Positions 46,032 through 54,842 of a stretch of DNA of 64,000 nucleotides are shown here, one piece after another; positions within the stretch are counted from its first letter, which is position 1; every line of letters begins with the position of its first letter. The notes under the pieces were generated by a model. The model searched no databases. It was not told the origin of the DNA and worked only from the letters and a program-made list of their open reading frames with translations. The stretch covers positions 814,197-878,196 of the forward strand of contig JAIEMW010000001.1 of NCBI GenBank assembly GCA_019751815.1, in the 5' to 3' direction. Made by a program: the position numbers and the translations under genes. The stretch comes from Cyanobacteriota bacterium (GTDB lineage Bacteria; Cyanobacteriota; Vampirovibrionia; Vampirovibrionales; Vampirovibrionaceae).

Positions 46032-47642
46032 ATGCAAATACAGTTTGGTTATTTTTTGCCCTTTCACGCTGGCAAACCAACGGTTTCAGCGGAGCAAGGC
46101 ATCGCAAAAACGCCCCTGTATTCTCTATTAAATAAGCAACCCGCCCGTGATCTTGTCTTATTTGGCGGCAAAGCGATTGAAGCCCGCCCGCTGGCAGAAA
46201 AAGTCGAAAACCATGTGCCTGTGGTGGTGGTTGGCGGCGGGGTTGCTGGACTCACCGCGATGTACGAATTGGTTGGCAAGCACCAAGTACCCGCACTGCT
46301 TCTGGAATCCAAAGATTATCTCGGCGGCAACGCCCGTGCTGCTGCATCTCCCAAAAATGTGCCACACCCAGCAGGAGCCACTATTTTTCTGCCCGGCGGC
46401 AGAGAACACCGCAGACTGTGGCAAGAACTGGAACTCCCGCTCACCCCAGAAAATTCACTAAAGCCAGAAATTATTATTTTACCGACCGGAGAGCGGTTTA
46501 CCCCCTTTGGCACGCGAGAAGAATTGGCCGAATTCAAGCCTTCTAGCCCAGCAGCCAAGGCCGCACGACAATCCTTCCAACAAATGCTGCGCGATTTAAA
46601 AGAAATCGCCCGCAGCCCCCGGCAAGCCATCACCGTTCCGATTCAAAATGCCACCCGGCGCGCACTGGAAAAATGGGGCAATATGTCCTTTGCGGAATTC
46701 TTGGCTCGCTACAACCCACTGGCGGCTAAAATAGCTGATACCTATATTCGATCTGATCTCGCGGCCCCCAGTGATGATGTGGCGGCATACGCCGGCATGG
46801 TGGATCTCGAAGATCTCAACAATCCTCGCTATGTGTTGCCAGGCGGCAACGGTTATGTGTGTAACCAGATGGCAGCAAAAATCAACCAGACCGCAAAAGC
46901 TCAAGGACACACCGAATCGCCCTTACAGATTCGTAATGTGGTCACCCGGATAGAACAAACAAAAAATAGAGCACTGGTCCAATACCGGGATCCCAAGGGG
47001 GAACTCCACGTGCTTTCTGCCGATCATGTTCTAATGGCAGCCCCTTACCAGGAAGTCCCTCGCTTGATGAAAGTGCCAGCCCGCGTGCAGGCGGTGATGG
47101 ATTCTGTTCGAAAAAGCTCTTATGCGATCGTCAATATTTATCTCAATAAAACCCCAGTCAAAACGCATCAATTTTATATGTTGCCGCATTCCAAATACAT
47201 TGCCGATTTGGTGGTGAACACCAAAGATCAAACGTTGGACCACAAGCCCGTCAGCGTTAACGAGCCATCAGTGATGTCGATTTATACCGCGTATACCGGC
47301 CGTAAACGAGACTGGGAGAAATTTAAGGCCGAAATCCGAAAAGAAATTTTAAGATATTTTCCCGAAATTAAACCTGAGATGATTGATGACATCCGAGTGA
47401 ATCCCTTTCGCTATGCGATGGGAGCGACCGCCCCTGGACAGATGGCAAAACTGCGAGATATGCCTCGAACACTGGGACGTGTGACCTTTATTAACAGTGA
47501 CGGCGGCGGGGTTCCGTCCATTATTACAGCAGTGGATGAAGCACGCAATGGGGTAAAAACTGCGTTGGCCGCCCTCCCAGCAGAGGCTTTTAACGCCAAT
47601 CAGAACACCAGTCGAAATGCTCCACCAGTCGCTGCACCCTAA
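46032..47642 (+). CDS. FAD-dependent amine oxidase-family protein (paralogue 2)
   Basis: A 536-residue flavoprotein with VVVVGGGVAGLTAMYELV and LLLESKDYLGGNARAAAS as the FAD-binding blocks, and a C-terminal INSDGGGVPSIITAVDEARN. It aligns along its length with the gene at 40938, including the HPAGA segment (YPIGA there) and the APGQMAKLRD segment. The first 55 residues are an extension with QFGYFLPFHAGK and VLFGGKAIE. A possible GTG start lies at 46023. The gap before it (about 180 bases) holds the palindrome TTTGATATCAAA. Confidence 0.8.
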   Translation: MQIQFGYFLPFHAGKPTVSAEQGIAKTPLYSLLNKQPARDLVLFGGKAIEARPLAEKVENHVPVVVVGGGVAGLTAMYELVGKHQVPALLLESKDYLGGNARAAASPKNVPHPAGATIFLPGGREHRRLWQELELPLTPENSLKPEIIILPTGERFTPFGTREELAEFKPSSPAAKAARQSFQQMLRDLKEIARSPRQAITVPIQNATRRALEKWGNMSFAEFLARYNPLAAKIADTYIRSDLAAPSDDVAAYAGMVDLEDLNNPRYVLPGGNGYVCNQMAAKINQTAKAQGHTESPLQIRNVVTRIEQTKNRALVQYRDPKGELHVLSADHVLMAAPYQEVPRLMKVPARVQAVMDSVRKSSYAIVNIYLNKTPVKTHQFYMLPHSKYIADLVVNTKDQTLDHKPVSVNEPSVMSIYTAYTGRKRDWEKFKAEIRKEILRYFPEIKPEMIDDIRVNPFRYAMGATAPGQMAKLRDMPRTLGRVTFINSDGGGVPSIITAVDEARNGVKTALAALPAEAFNANQNTSRNAPPVAAP

Positions 47643-47643
47643 C

Positions 47644-48039
47644 ATGAAACAGCTGCTTATTCTTGGCTGCCTCTTATCCGCACTGGGAGTTAGCAATATC
47701 ACAACACCACTGCTTAGCGATGATGGCCCCGCGTTAACGCCTAAGCTAGCCTTCTGGCGGCTTAAATCAGTGACAATTATTCATCCCGGGACCCCTCAGC
47801 CCCCTCCCAATGCTGCTAAACAGGTTGCAAAACCCAGCAATTCATCACCGGCTGAAAACACGACAAACTCCTATTTATCACCGTATGCGTACCCCACAGG
47901 CTACGCCACGCCTGCTGGTTATTACGGGCTCCCCCGGGTGCGCAATTTTAGCGAAACCAACCCGATTCAATACCGCATCAATCCGAATCCCAATGGCAAT
48001 TTACCCAGTGATCCCGTGCATAATTTACGTTTAAATTAA
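47644..48039 (+). CDS. Small exported Pro/Tyr/Asn-rich protein
   Basis: A 131-residue protein whose ATG lies one base after the flavoprotein stop. It has a short signal peptide (MKQLLILGCLLSALG), possibly a lipoprotein signal because LSALGVSN and LILGC contain Gly/Cys, though no clear LxxC lipobox is seen. The rest is low-complexity with Pro/Asn/Tyr-rich stretches (PYAYPTGYATPAGYYG). Its stop overlaps that of comB by four bases. Function unknown; probably envelope or surface. Confidence 0.55.
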   Translation: MKQLLILGCLLSALGVSNITTPLLSDDGPALTPKLAFWRLKSVTIIHPGTPQPPPNAAKQVAKPSNSSPAENTTNSYLSPYAYPTGYATPAGYYGLPRVRNFSETNPIQYRINPNPNGNLPSDPVHNLRLN

Positions 48040-48833
48040 TTCGCCGGAACGATCCAGCCTTGCTCATAGACAGCCACAAGCGGCGAGTGGTTTAAAAACG
48101 TGCAGTACTCCACATCTCGGTGCATTTCCATCGACATCAGCCGCTGACCGTGATGACTGTCCATAAAGGCCACCATAGGATCTTCCCCGTACGTTTTGTA
48201 GCTGCGAATGGCAATATGGGCTGAATCGGACAGAACCGGAATGACAGGTTCTAAAATAAAACTGAGATAGGCAGCCATCCAACCGGCGACAAAAGTATCC
48301 TCAAGAGAGGCTCGACCTTGTCTGGCCGCACAGCAAAAGATAATATTCGTGTTCTGTTGCACATCACTGAGATCATCTTTGATTTGATGGGCCAGTGTCT
48401 CAAGGTTGGTCAACGCCCCCACATAAAGCCGGTCGTTTACAGCCAAAGTGGGTGCCAGTTTACGAATCAGCCGGGTACCATTGGACGTTGCCAGAATCAA
48501 GCGTTTACGGAGCAGCTCGCCTCGGTGCGTTTCGATCTCCACCGGAGAGTTTCCAAAATCAAAACCCTCTGGCTTAATCCCTTCAACCTCACCCGCCAAC
48601 AACCATTCTGGATTTTGTTGACGAAGAGAGAGGGCTTCATCAATGGACTCCACCGGGTAGACCCCCCAGGCTCCAATGTCTAAGGCCGTCAGTATGGTGG
48701 TGGAAGCACGCAGGATGTCCAACACAATAAACAACTTGCGAGAAGCCGCACGGTCTTGTTGTCCATGCGCCAAATACGCATCCACCTCGAGTGGGGTGAA
48801 TAACACATCAATCGTTAATGTCGGATTAGTCAT
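48036..48833 (-). CDS. comB: 2-phosphosulfolactate phosphatase ComB
   Basis: A 265-residue ComB-family enzyme that dephosphorylates (2R)-phospho-3-sulfolactate to sulfolactate, the second step of the coenzyme M and spore sulfolactate routes. Family blocks are FIVLDILRASTTI, LAGEVEGIKPEGFDFGNSP and LATSNGTR. Length fits the family. It diverges from comA across a 130-base gap. No comC (sulfolactate dehydrogenase) or comD/E is in the window. Confidence 0.92.
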   Translation of the reverse strand: MTNPTLTIDVLFTPLEVDAYLAHGQQDRAASRKLFIVLDILRASTTILTALDIGAWGVYPVESIDEALSLRQQNPEWLLAGEVEGIKPEGFDFGNSPVEIETHRGELLRKRLILATSNGTRLIRKLAPTLAVNDRLYVGALTNLETLAHQIKDDLSDVQQNTNIIFCCAARQGRASLEDTFVAGWMAAYLSFILEPVIPVLSDSAHIAIRSYKTYGEDPMVAFMDSHHGQRLMSMEMHRDVEYCTFLNHSPLVAVYEQGWIVPAN

Positions 48834-48965
48834 GTTTGCTTCATCTGGTTTGCATCTCGTATGAAAGCCTATAGCAGGTCTTGCTTGTGCGCAATGGGTA
48901 TATTTTTAAGGGCAATCGTGTTAGTTTGCGTAATATTCTTTTTGATAGCGTGAAAGACTTTCCTG

Positions 48966-49763
48966 ATGCCCACACCCACATTTTTAGACTTACCCGTTCG
49001 GACCCCAAAAGTCAACAATCAACCCCGCAGCAAAGGCATTACCCATGTGATTGAAAAAGGCATGGGCCCGCGTGAACTCGAAGACTGGCTGAACACCTGC
49101 GGGCAATACGTGGATATCATAAAATTTGGCTGGTCCACGGCATACATCACCCCCAACATCAAAGAGAAAATCGCTGTGATTCAAAACGCGGGCATCACCG
49201 TTTATCCCGGTGGCACGTTATTTGAAATCGCCCTTCAACAAGGCAAAGTCTCTGATTACTGCCGTTGGCTAGAATCTCTTGGCATTTCGATGCTGGAAGT
49301 TTCCGACGGGGTGACTCACTTGCTGTCTGGTGAAAAACGCGAATGGATTCGTTCACTGAGCAAATCCTTCACTGTGGTCTCAGAAGTCGGCAGTAAAGAC
49401 CCCAACGTCCAATATCCACCACAAGATTGGGCCGAGTGGATTGAACGAGAGCTTGATGCCGGGGCTGCCTATGTGATTGCTGAAGGCAGAGAACACGGCA
49501 CCTCAGGGATTTACGACCGTTCTGGCACACTCAATGAGGCGATTATCCAGGCCATTCTTGAGCGGATTCCACCCGAAAAGGTGATTTTTGAAGTGCCTGT
49601 TCGTAAATATCAAGCCTGGTTTATTCAGGCACTGGGCGCCGATGTCAACTTGGGCAATATCGCCCCGCAAGATGTCATAGGGCTGGAAACGCTTCGGTTA
49701 AACCTTCGGGCTGATACCATGATCGCCGGCTCACAGATTCCGGCATTTAACACGGGTCTTTAA
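48966..49763 (+). CDS. comA: Phosphosulfolactate synthase ComA
   Basis: A 265-residue TIM-barrel enzyme that adds sulfite to phosphoenolpyruvate. Family blocks are VIEKGMGPRELEDWL, VDIIKFGWSTAYI, VYPGGTLFEIA and LEVSDGVTHL, with the catalytic Lys in IKFGW. Its product feeds ComB. Its stop overlaps the convergent transporter stop by four bases. The pair suggests that the organism makes sulfolactate or a sulfonate derived from it. Confidence 0.93.
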   Translation: MPTPTFLDLPVRTPKVNNQPRSKGITHVIEKGMGPRELEDWLNTCGQYVDIIKFGWSTAYITPNIKEKIAVIQNAGITVYPGGTLFEIALQQGKVSDYCRWLESLGISMLEVSDGVTHLLSGEKREWIRSLSKSFTVVSEVGSKDPNVQYPPQDWAEWIERELDAGAAYVIAEGREHGTSGIYDRSGTLNEAIIQAILERIPPEKVIFEVPVRKYQAWFIQALGADVNLGNIAPQDVIGLETLRLNLRADTMIAGSQIPAFNTGL

Positions 49764-51130
49764 GACCGGTTTCTAAGCGTTTCTGCCTTCAGTTTTTTGA
49801 GTAAGGGCATTTTCTGCGTGACCCATTCCCAAACAGGAGAGGGACTTTCAGGCAGCCAAAAATAGATCCCCACACCGGCAAACACATAGCCCACGCCCAT
49901 GGTGAGCCCTAACCAGCCCACTGGGTAACCACCCTGAAGCAATAAGGATGAGAACAGCGTAGCGATGGGAATAATCACCCCCATTAACCAGGCCCGGGCT
50001 TGGGGGCGCATGACCCGATCAAACGTATTGGTCATCAACATCATAATCGGGTTGCGTAATCCGTTACGCAGTTCCGTTTCCACAAAACGGCTAAACAGGG
50101 CCCCATTTAGCGTCATGGGAAAGACATTCATCCCCATCGTCAACACCAACACCAGAGAATATACGGCATGGGTGAGACTTAATCCCAAATAGCGGACCAT
50201 CCGGTTGACCAACGTCAATTGAATCACCAACGCAACTGTGAGCGCGATGGAAGTGTACCAACCCATAAATTCAGCCAATTGATTTTCGTTGGCAAAGTGC
50301 GCTTCAAAAAAATGACTATACTGATAATTCAGCACCCAGCGGCAAACAATAAAAAATAGACTGGTCACAGTAAGCCATTGCAGAAGAGCAGATGATTTTA
50401 GCAGTCGAATGATATCTAAGTATCGATTCGGTAAGGTGGTAGCGGTGAGTCTTTCTGGGCGTGCATTCTGGGCTGCATTTGTCTGGGCCGTATTCGATTG
50501 AAGACTCAAACTCGCTTCCGTATGCAACACGTGGGATTGCTGAATAAACACCAATACTGCCCAAGCAAGGGCCCCCAGCCCCATGTACACCCATACCAGA
50601 TTGAGTACCGGAAAACATCGCGACAAGAGTGCCAGTAAACTACCACCGATAATCCCGCCCAGTCGCCCCCCCGAAAAAATAAACGGTAAAATCCGGTTGA
50701 GATCACTGCGGCTAAAATAATCCTGAACAAAATTACCCAAATGCATAGTCACTAATGTGAATGACAGCTCTCGACTAATAAAAAACAGACCAAACGCGCG
50801 AACATCATTGGGATAAAGCATGACTGTTATCCAGGCCACTAAAAAAGAAAACACACTGCCAAAAACAATCCAGTGAAAAAGTTTGGCATTGCTCCACACC
50901 CCGGCCAGCGCCATATAAATCAGCATCAAGGCAAAATTCAACAGTGCGGTAATCCAATAATAGTTCGGTAATTGATCCGCCCCCACGCGTTTGACAAACA
51001 GCGTGATCGACATCCCATCCCCCAAACTCAGCATGGTAAACAGCAGTAAATAAAACAGAAAAAACGGCAATGCCCGGGACAAATCCGTCTCTTCCAAAAA
51101 AAGTATTTTATTCAGCCAAGCCCTAATCAT
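49760..51130 (-). CDS. ATP/ADP-translocase-like (Npt/MFS-type) membrane protein
   Basis: A 456-residue protein with about twelve hydrophobic helices. The first helices have LSLGDGMSITLFVKRVGADQ followed by LPNYYWITA, close to the Ala/Phe-x-x-x-x-Gly-x-x-x-Leu-Pro pattern of ATP/ADP translocase-like proteins. FSGGRLGGIIGGSLLALL is the glycine-rich loop after helix 4-5. Parasitic bacteria use this family to import host ATP, but many free-living bacteria carry distant members of unknown substrate. It is 14 bases downstream of the ATP-grasp gene. Confidence 0.6.
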   Translation of the reverse strand: MIRAWLNKILFLEETDLSRALPFFLFYLLLFTMLSLGDGMSITLFVKRVGADQLPNYYWITALLNFALMLIYMALAGVWSNAKLFHWIVFGSVFSFLVAWITVMLYPNDVRAFGLFFISRELSFTLVTMHLGNFVQDYFSRSDLNRILPFIFSGGRLGGIIGGSLLALLSRCFPVLNLVWVYMGLGALAWAVLVFIQQSHVLHTEASLSLQSNTAQTNAAQNARPERLTATTLPNRYLDIIRLLKSSALLQWLTVTSLFFIVCRWVLNYQYSHFFEAHFANENQLAEFMGWYTSIALTVALVIQLTLVNRMVRYLGLSLTHAVYSLVLVLTMGMNVFPMTLNGALFSRFVETELRNGLRNPIMMLMTNTFDRVMRPQARAWLMGVIIPIATLFSSLLLQGGYPVGWLGLTMGVGYVFAGVGIYFWLPESPSPVWEWVTQKMPLLKKLKAETLRNRS

Positions 51131-51144
51131 GACACACTCAGCAA

Positions 51145-52560
51145 TTAAATTTCATCACACAAAACACTGATCGCATGAAGACTCATCTGACAGAGTTGTT
51201 TCAATTCTAATTCAGTCATCCCCAAACCCAACAACGTATCTCGGTTATTGAGCGGGCGAATTAAAGTCCAGAACACTTGATTCACAGATGATTTATCGTT
51301 TTTGGCCGCCTCTTGTGTCACACGCATGGTGTTGGTTTGGAGTCCTTCACGGTAAAAGGAATTTAAGTCATACTCAGAAGAAGCCAACTTCGCCACGGCT
51401 GGGATCGCTCTCAGTCCACCCTCAGGAGTCTTCACCACAAAAATTCGAATATCAAATTTTCGATTATTCAAACCTAAATTTGGAAACTGTGCCAGTCCTG
51501 TTTCCACAAACTCGCAAAGGGTATAGGGAAAAATATCGGAGGTTTTTTGGTAGCGCTGCGATGATTCATTGAGTGACAGTTGAATCACCTCATCCCGTTC
51601 TATTTTAGACATCTGCGGGGTTAAAAATTGAATTCCGACACCCACACTGGAGGAATATGGCTTGAGTACCAGGGGAATTTTTTCATCTTCTACCAACTGC
51701 CGACACGTTTCTTTCAGCGCTTCTTCTGTGTCTACCTGCCAAAACCGAAACCCCTCAATGGGAAAACCTTGTTGCTTTAAATCAGGGATAATTCGCCGGT
51801 GCATCACCTCATACGCCGCTGCCTTAAAATTACTAAACGGATGAATTTGATTCATTACCAATGTACTGGTATTTTTTGGGTCAAATTCGGGACACACTTT
51901 GGTGATCCGATCAACGGTTAAATCATTGATAATCACAATAACCGACTGATCGCACAAACACAATTGCTTTCCTCGCATCGAGAAAAACTCGGTTAAAAAC
52001 GTTATAGGGCCGGTCACCATATTGACCGAGTTGGTAGACAGCGTTTGTTCTCCTTGCAAGAGTGCTTTGGCATTCACCAAGTGCATTGCAATATCGGGAT
52101 ACTGTGCTCGAATCCCGTCAGCCAGAGCCACACGCTCATGGACATTAATATTTTTTTCACCCGTATAGCTATTAATCACCACAGCAGGATAATTTGGCGG
52201 TGATTCCGCAAAATAGCTACCCACTCCTTCTACAATTTTCTGGAAACAATTGAGTGGGACATCAGTTAAGCCAGCAGCATTACTTCCATTCACTTCCACA
52301 ATATAGGCCTGGTGTTTTCCAGGAGATCCAGGAGACAGCATCCAGTCCACACTGCCGTAATAAAATTTTTGTCCTACAGGAAACGGTAGTTCAGGGCCAG
52401 AGGCTTCCATCATCCATGCTTCGGCCAACTGGGAGTCTTGTCCGCGGCGAATCCCAGAACGATCCACCAAAGGATACCCAAACAAAGACGCCATCGCGAC
52501 AAAGCTGTCCATCGCAACGGGCATGTCGTTTAATGCAGCAAAGGGATTATTCACAGCCAT
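51145..52560 (-). CDS. ATP-grasp-like ligase
   Basis: A 471-residue protein with an ATP-grasp C-terminal half. IPLVLKPYSSSVGVGI carries the ATP-binding Lys and Gly-rich loop, LCEFVETG the hinge and NNRKFDIRIFVVKT the catalytic region with Asp and Arg. The family joins a carboxylate to an amine or thiol using ATP. The N-terminal half (FYYGSVDWMLSPGS, YIVEVNGSNAAG) is less typical. With the membrane protein just downstream it might make and export, or import and use, a small peptide. Confidence 0.65.
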   Translation of the reverse strand: MAVNNPFAALNDMPVAMDSFVAMASLFGYPLVDRSGIRRGQDSQLAEAWMMEASGPELPFPVGQKFYYGSVDWMLSPGSPGKHQAYIVEVNGSNAAGLTDVPLNCFQKIVEGVGSYFAESPPNYPAVVINSYTGEKNINVHERVALADGIRAQYPDIAMHLVNAKALLQGEQTLSTNSVNMVTGPITFLTEFFSMRGKQLCLCDQSVIVIINDLTVDRITKVCPEFDPKNTSTLVMNQIHPFSNFKAAAYEVMHRRIIPDLKQQGFPIEGFRFWQVDTEEALKETCRQLVEDEKIPLVLKPYSSSVGVGIQFLTPQMSKIERDEVIQLSLNESSQRYQKTSDIFPYTLCEFVETGLAQFPNLGLNNRKFDIRIFVVKTPEGGLRAIPAVAKLASSEYDLNSFYREGLQTNTMRVTQEAAKNDKSSVNQVFWTLIRPLNNRDTLLGLGMTELELKQLCQMSLHAISVLCDEI

Positions 52561-52590
52561 TTCACAACCAGAAACATTTACCTGATCATA

Positions 52591-52626
52591 ACACTTCTCA
52601 GGACACTTCTCAGGACATTACTCAGG
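52591..52626. repeat. Short 12-bp near-tandem repeat
   Basis: ACACTTCTCAGG occurs twice in a row and a third time with two changes, between the ATP-grasp start and the AAA+ stop. A more degenerate continuation follows. It may be a weak regulatory or structural repeat. Confidence 0.7.
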
Positions 52627-52674
52627 TTATAACATTTCCCTGGGCATTTCTCTGGTATTTTTTGGCGGAAGAGC

Positions 52675-54786
52675 CTACTTTACTGCGCCTTCATATAAGT
52701 TTTTTGCCAGTGCTTGCAAGGCTTTGGCGAGTTCTTGTTGCGGGGCAGGAAGCATGCTGATGTCTGTCGCGCCCACAGCAGCTCTGAAGAGCGCTTGCTG
52801 TTCTGATTCTAGCAACGTCTCAACCGTCGGTTGATATGTTTTCACAATAGCCTCCACCGCTTGGCGAATGGCCACTGAGGGCTCCCCTGTGGTGAGGCCC
52901 CGTGCATGTGTTACATAGCCTTCCACGTCTTTGAAGAGAAAGGCCCCAAAATCCTGGGCCAGTTTTTGAGCATGACGGGCCAGCGCTGAATCACCGTATA
53001 TGCCCATATCAGAGCGCAAGGTGTGGGCAATGTCTTTAATGGTGGAGAATAGTTCCGATTCCACCAAAGGAATCGCGCCTTTTTGCTGGACCACGCGGTC
53101 TAACACCCGGTCAATCACTTGTTGAACTTGTCGGCCGTTCATAGATAGCTCCAAGCCCAAGTTACGGGTCAGCTCATCTGTCCGGTTCATCATTTGCCGG
53201 GATAAACGAGCCACACCCACCCCGTTAGGAGCATTCCACTGACGTTTTTCTCCCCGCAGACGGTCCGTAATACGGCGCAGAATCAGACTGTTAACCTCAC
53301 TATCGTCCAACATGGTATTTTCCAGGCGCTCTTTAAACATTCCCACAATATCGGGTTTAGGCCCTTTACTAGGCGCACTGGCAACCGCTGCTTCCACATC
53401 TTTCACGACGGCATCCAACACATTGCGAATGGTTCGGGTGCTATAGCCTGGATTGGCCTGAATAATGCGTTCAATTTTTCCACGGGCCGCCTCTGGTTTA
53501 AAGTGAGGCAGCGCATTTTCCAGCGTATCCACAATCACGGCAGTCATCTTGCTGGGCGTGGGGTGATCGATAATACAGATCCCCCGCAAGACTCGACTTT
53601 TTGCCGCATCATCCAGAACGGGCAGCTGATTACTGGTGGCGATCCCGCGCAATCTGGGGAGCGTTCGTTTGCCTGAGGCGTTGCCAATGGCTTTAACAAT
53701 CAGCTCATTCATCCCCGGCACTTTTTCAAGCTCATCGGTCACCACCAAAATTTGATCGATCGGATTCCCGTGATTCAGTTTTTTCAAAATATTCAGCGCA
53801 TGGTGAGAATCCACATCATCGCCTGCATACACGCGGCGCAACACATCACGCACCTGTTGATCAAAGCCTGGATCGAGCGCTATCGTGCGCCCGCCTGCCA
53901 GCGTATCTTTTGCCAACACATTATTGAGGTATGTTTTACCCGTTCCCGGGGGACCTTGGGCGATAAAGAAGTCGAGATCCCCGCGCAAAAAGGCTTCTGC
54001 CTTTTTAATCACATCAGGCTCGTAGTATTTCAACACGTCTCTGGTGGTAAGTTTCACGTCTTCAAAACGCTGCACTGCCCGTTTTAAGGCATTTTCCAGT
54101 GGCGCTTTTTCCATCATCGGTCGCACCACTTTTCTAAACAGCAGCAATGAACCCAGAGCTGTCACCCCAAACACAATCAAGGGGATAAAGGATTCCTTCA
54201 CCATATCGCCCAACATGGCCTTCACGCGTTTTTTTAAGGTGCTTTTTTCAGATTCAAACTCGTAGGCAATCCGCTGTTCATCGAGAGCTCGGGCCAGAGA
54301 CGGGATAAACATGGGCGGCACGTGGGATTTAGCGGTTCGGCCGTCTTTCATGGTCATTTTGGCGTGCGCCATCGCGGTGAGTGAATGGTTATCGCGCACA
54401 ATTTCAACCCGGGCAATCTGTCCGTTGCGAATCCACTGGACTGCATCTGAGAAGGGGACATGCCCTGAAGGGGGAATATTCGGCAGCTTTTGCGCCATTT
54501 GTGCACTCTTGGATTCTTCTTCCGCCGCGGCCTTGGCCGCTTCGGCCATTAAATCTTCCAACCATTTTGGATTTTTTTCAGCTGGAACAGGCTGTTTTAC
54601 AGGCTCTGGCAATAGAGGGAAATAACCAGAAGGAGAAAAACCAGAAGCACTAGAAGCATAAGCCGGATAGGGATTCGGCGAAGACACAGGCATAGGCAGT
54701 GGCATTGAAGCCTGTGCTGGATAGGGCCAGTAAGGTTGTTGCTGCTGGGAAGGCGGCCAATATGTTCTGTTGGGAGGAAGCATCAT
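52675..54786 (-). CDS. FtsH-like AAA+ ATPase without protease motif
   Basis: A 703-residue protein. Residues 1-100 are Pro/Gln-rich and disordered. Residues about 109-180 match the FtsH extracellular domain (VPFSDAVQWIRNGQIARV). A single membrane helix lies near 198-218. The AAA+ domain has Walker A GPPGTGKT (278-285), Walker B LVVTDE (347-352) and sensor-1-like ATSNQ. The C-terminal part resembles an M41 peptidase tail (an FGAFLFKD block and following helices), but no HEXXH is present. The first FtsH helix is also missing. It is probably a membrane unfoldase or adaptor, not a protease. Confidence 0.75.
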   Translation of the reverse strand: MMLPPNRTYWPPSQQQQPYWPYPAQASMPLPMPVSSPNPYPAYASSASGFSPSGYFPLLPEPVKQPVPAEKNPKWLEDLMAEAAKAAAEEESKSAQMAQKLPNIPPSGHVPFSDAVQWIRNGQIARVEIVRDNHSLTAMAHAKMTMKDGRTAKSHVPPMFIPSLARALDEQRIAYEFESEKSTLKKRVKAMLGDMVKESFIPLIVFGVTALGSLLLFRKVVRPMMEKAPLENALKRAVQRFEDVKLTTRDVLKYYEPDVIKKAEAFLRGDLDFFIAQGPPGTGKTYLNNVLAKDTLAGGRTIALDPGFDQQVRDVLRRVYAGDDVDSHHALNILKKLNHGNPIDQILVVTDELEKVPGMNELIVKAIGNASGKRTLPRLRGIATSNQLPVLDDAAKSRVLRGICIIDHPTPSKMTAVIVDTLENALPHFKPEAARGKIERIIQANPGYSTRTIRNVLDAVVKDVEAAVASAPSKGPKPDIVGMFKERLENTMLDDSEVNSLILRRITDRLRGEKRQWNAPNGVGVARLSRQMMNRTDELTRNLGLELSMNGRQVQQVIDRVLDRVVQQKGAIPLVESELFSTIKDIAHTLRSDMGIYGDSALARHAQKLAQDFGAFLFKDVEGYVTHARGLTTGEPSVAIRQAVEAIVKTYQPTVETLLESEQQALFRAAVGATDISMLPAPQQELAKALQALAKNLYEGAVK

Positions 54787-54842
54787 CTAACTAGGGACTC
54801 TTTTTCTGGGGTCTTAGTATCTCGTTTATTCATTTTGTTTAT

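Noticed and set aside
52675..54786. Annotation as an active FtsH protease
   Set aside because: No HEXXH zinc motif occurs anywhere in the protein.
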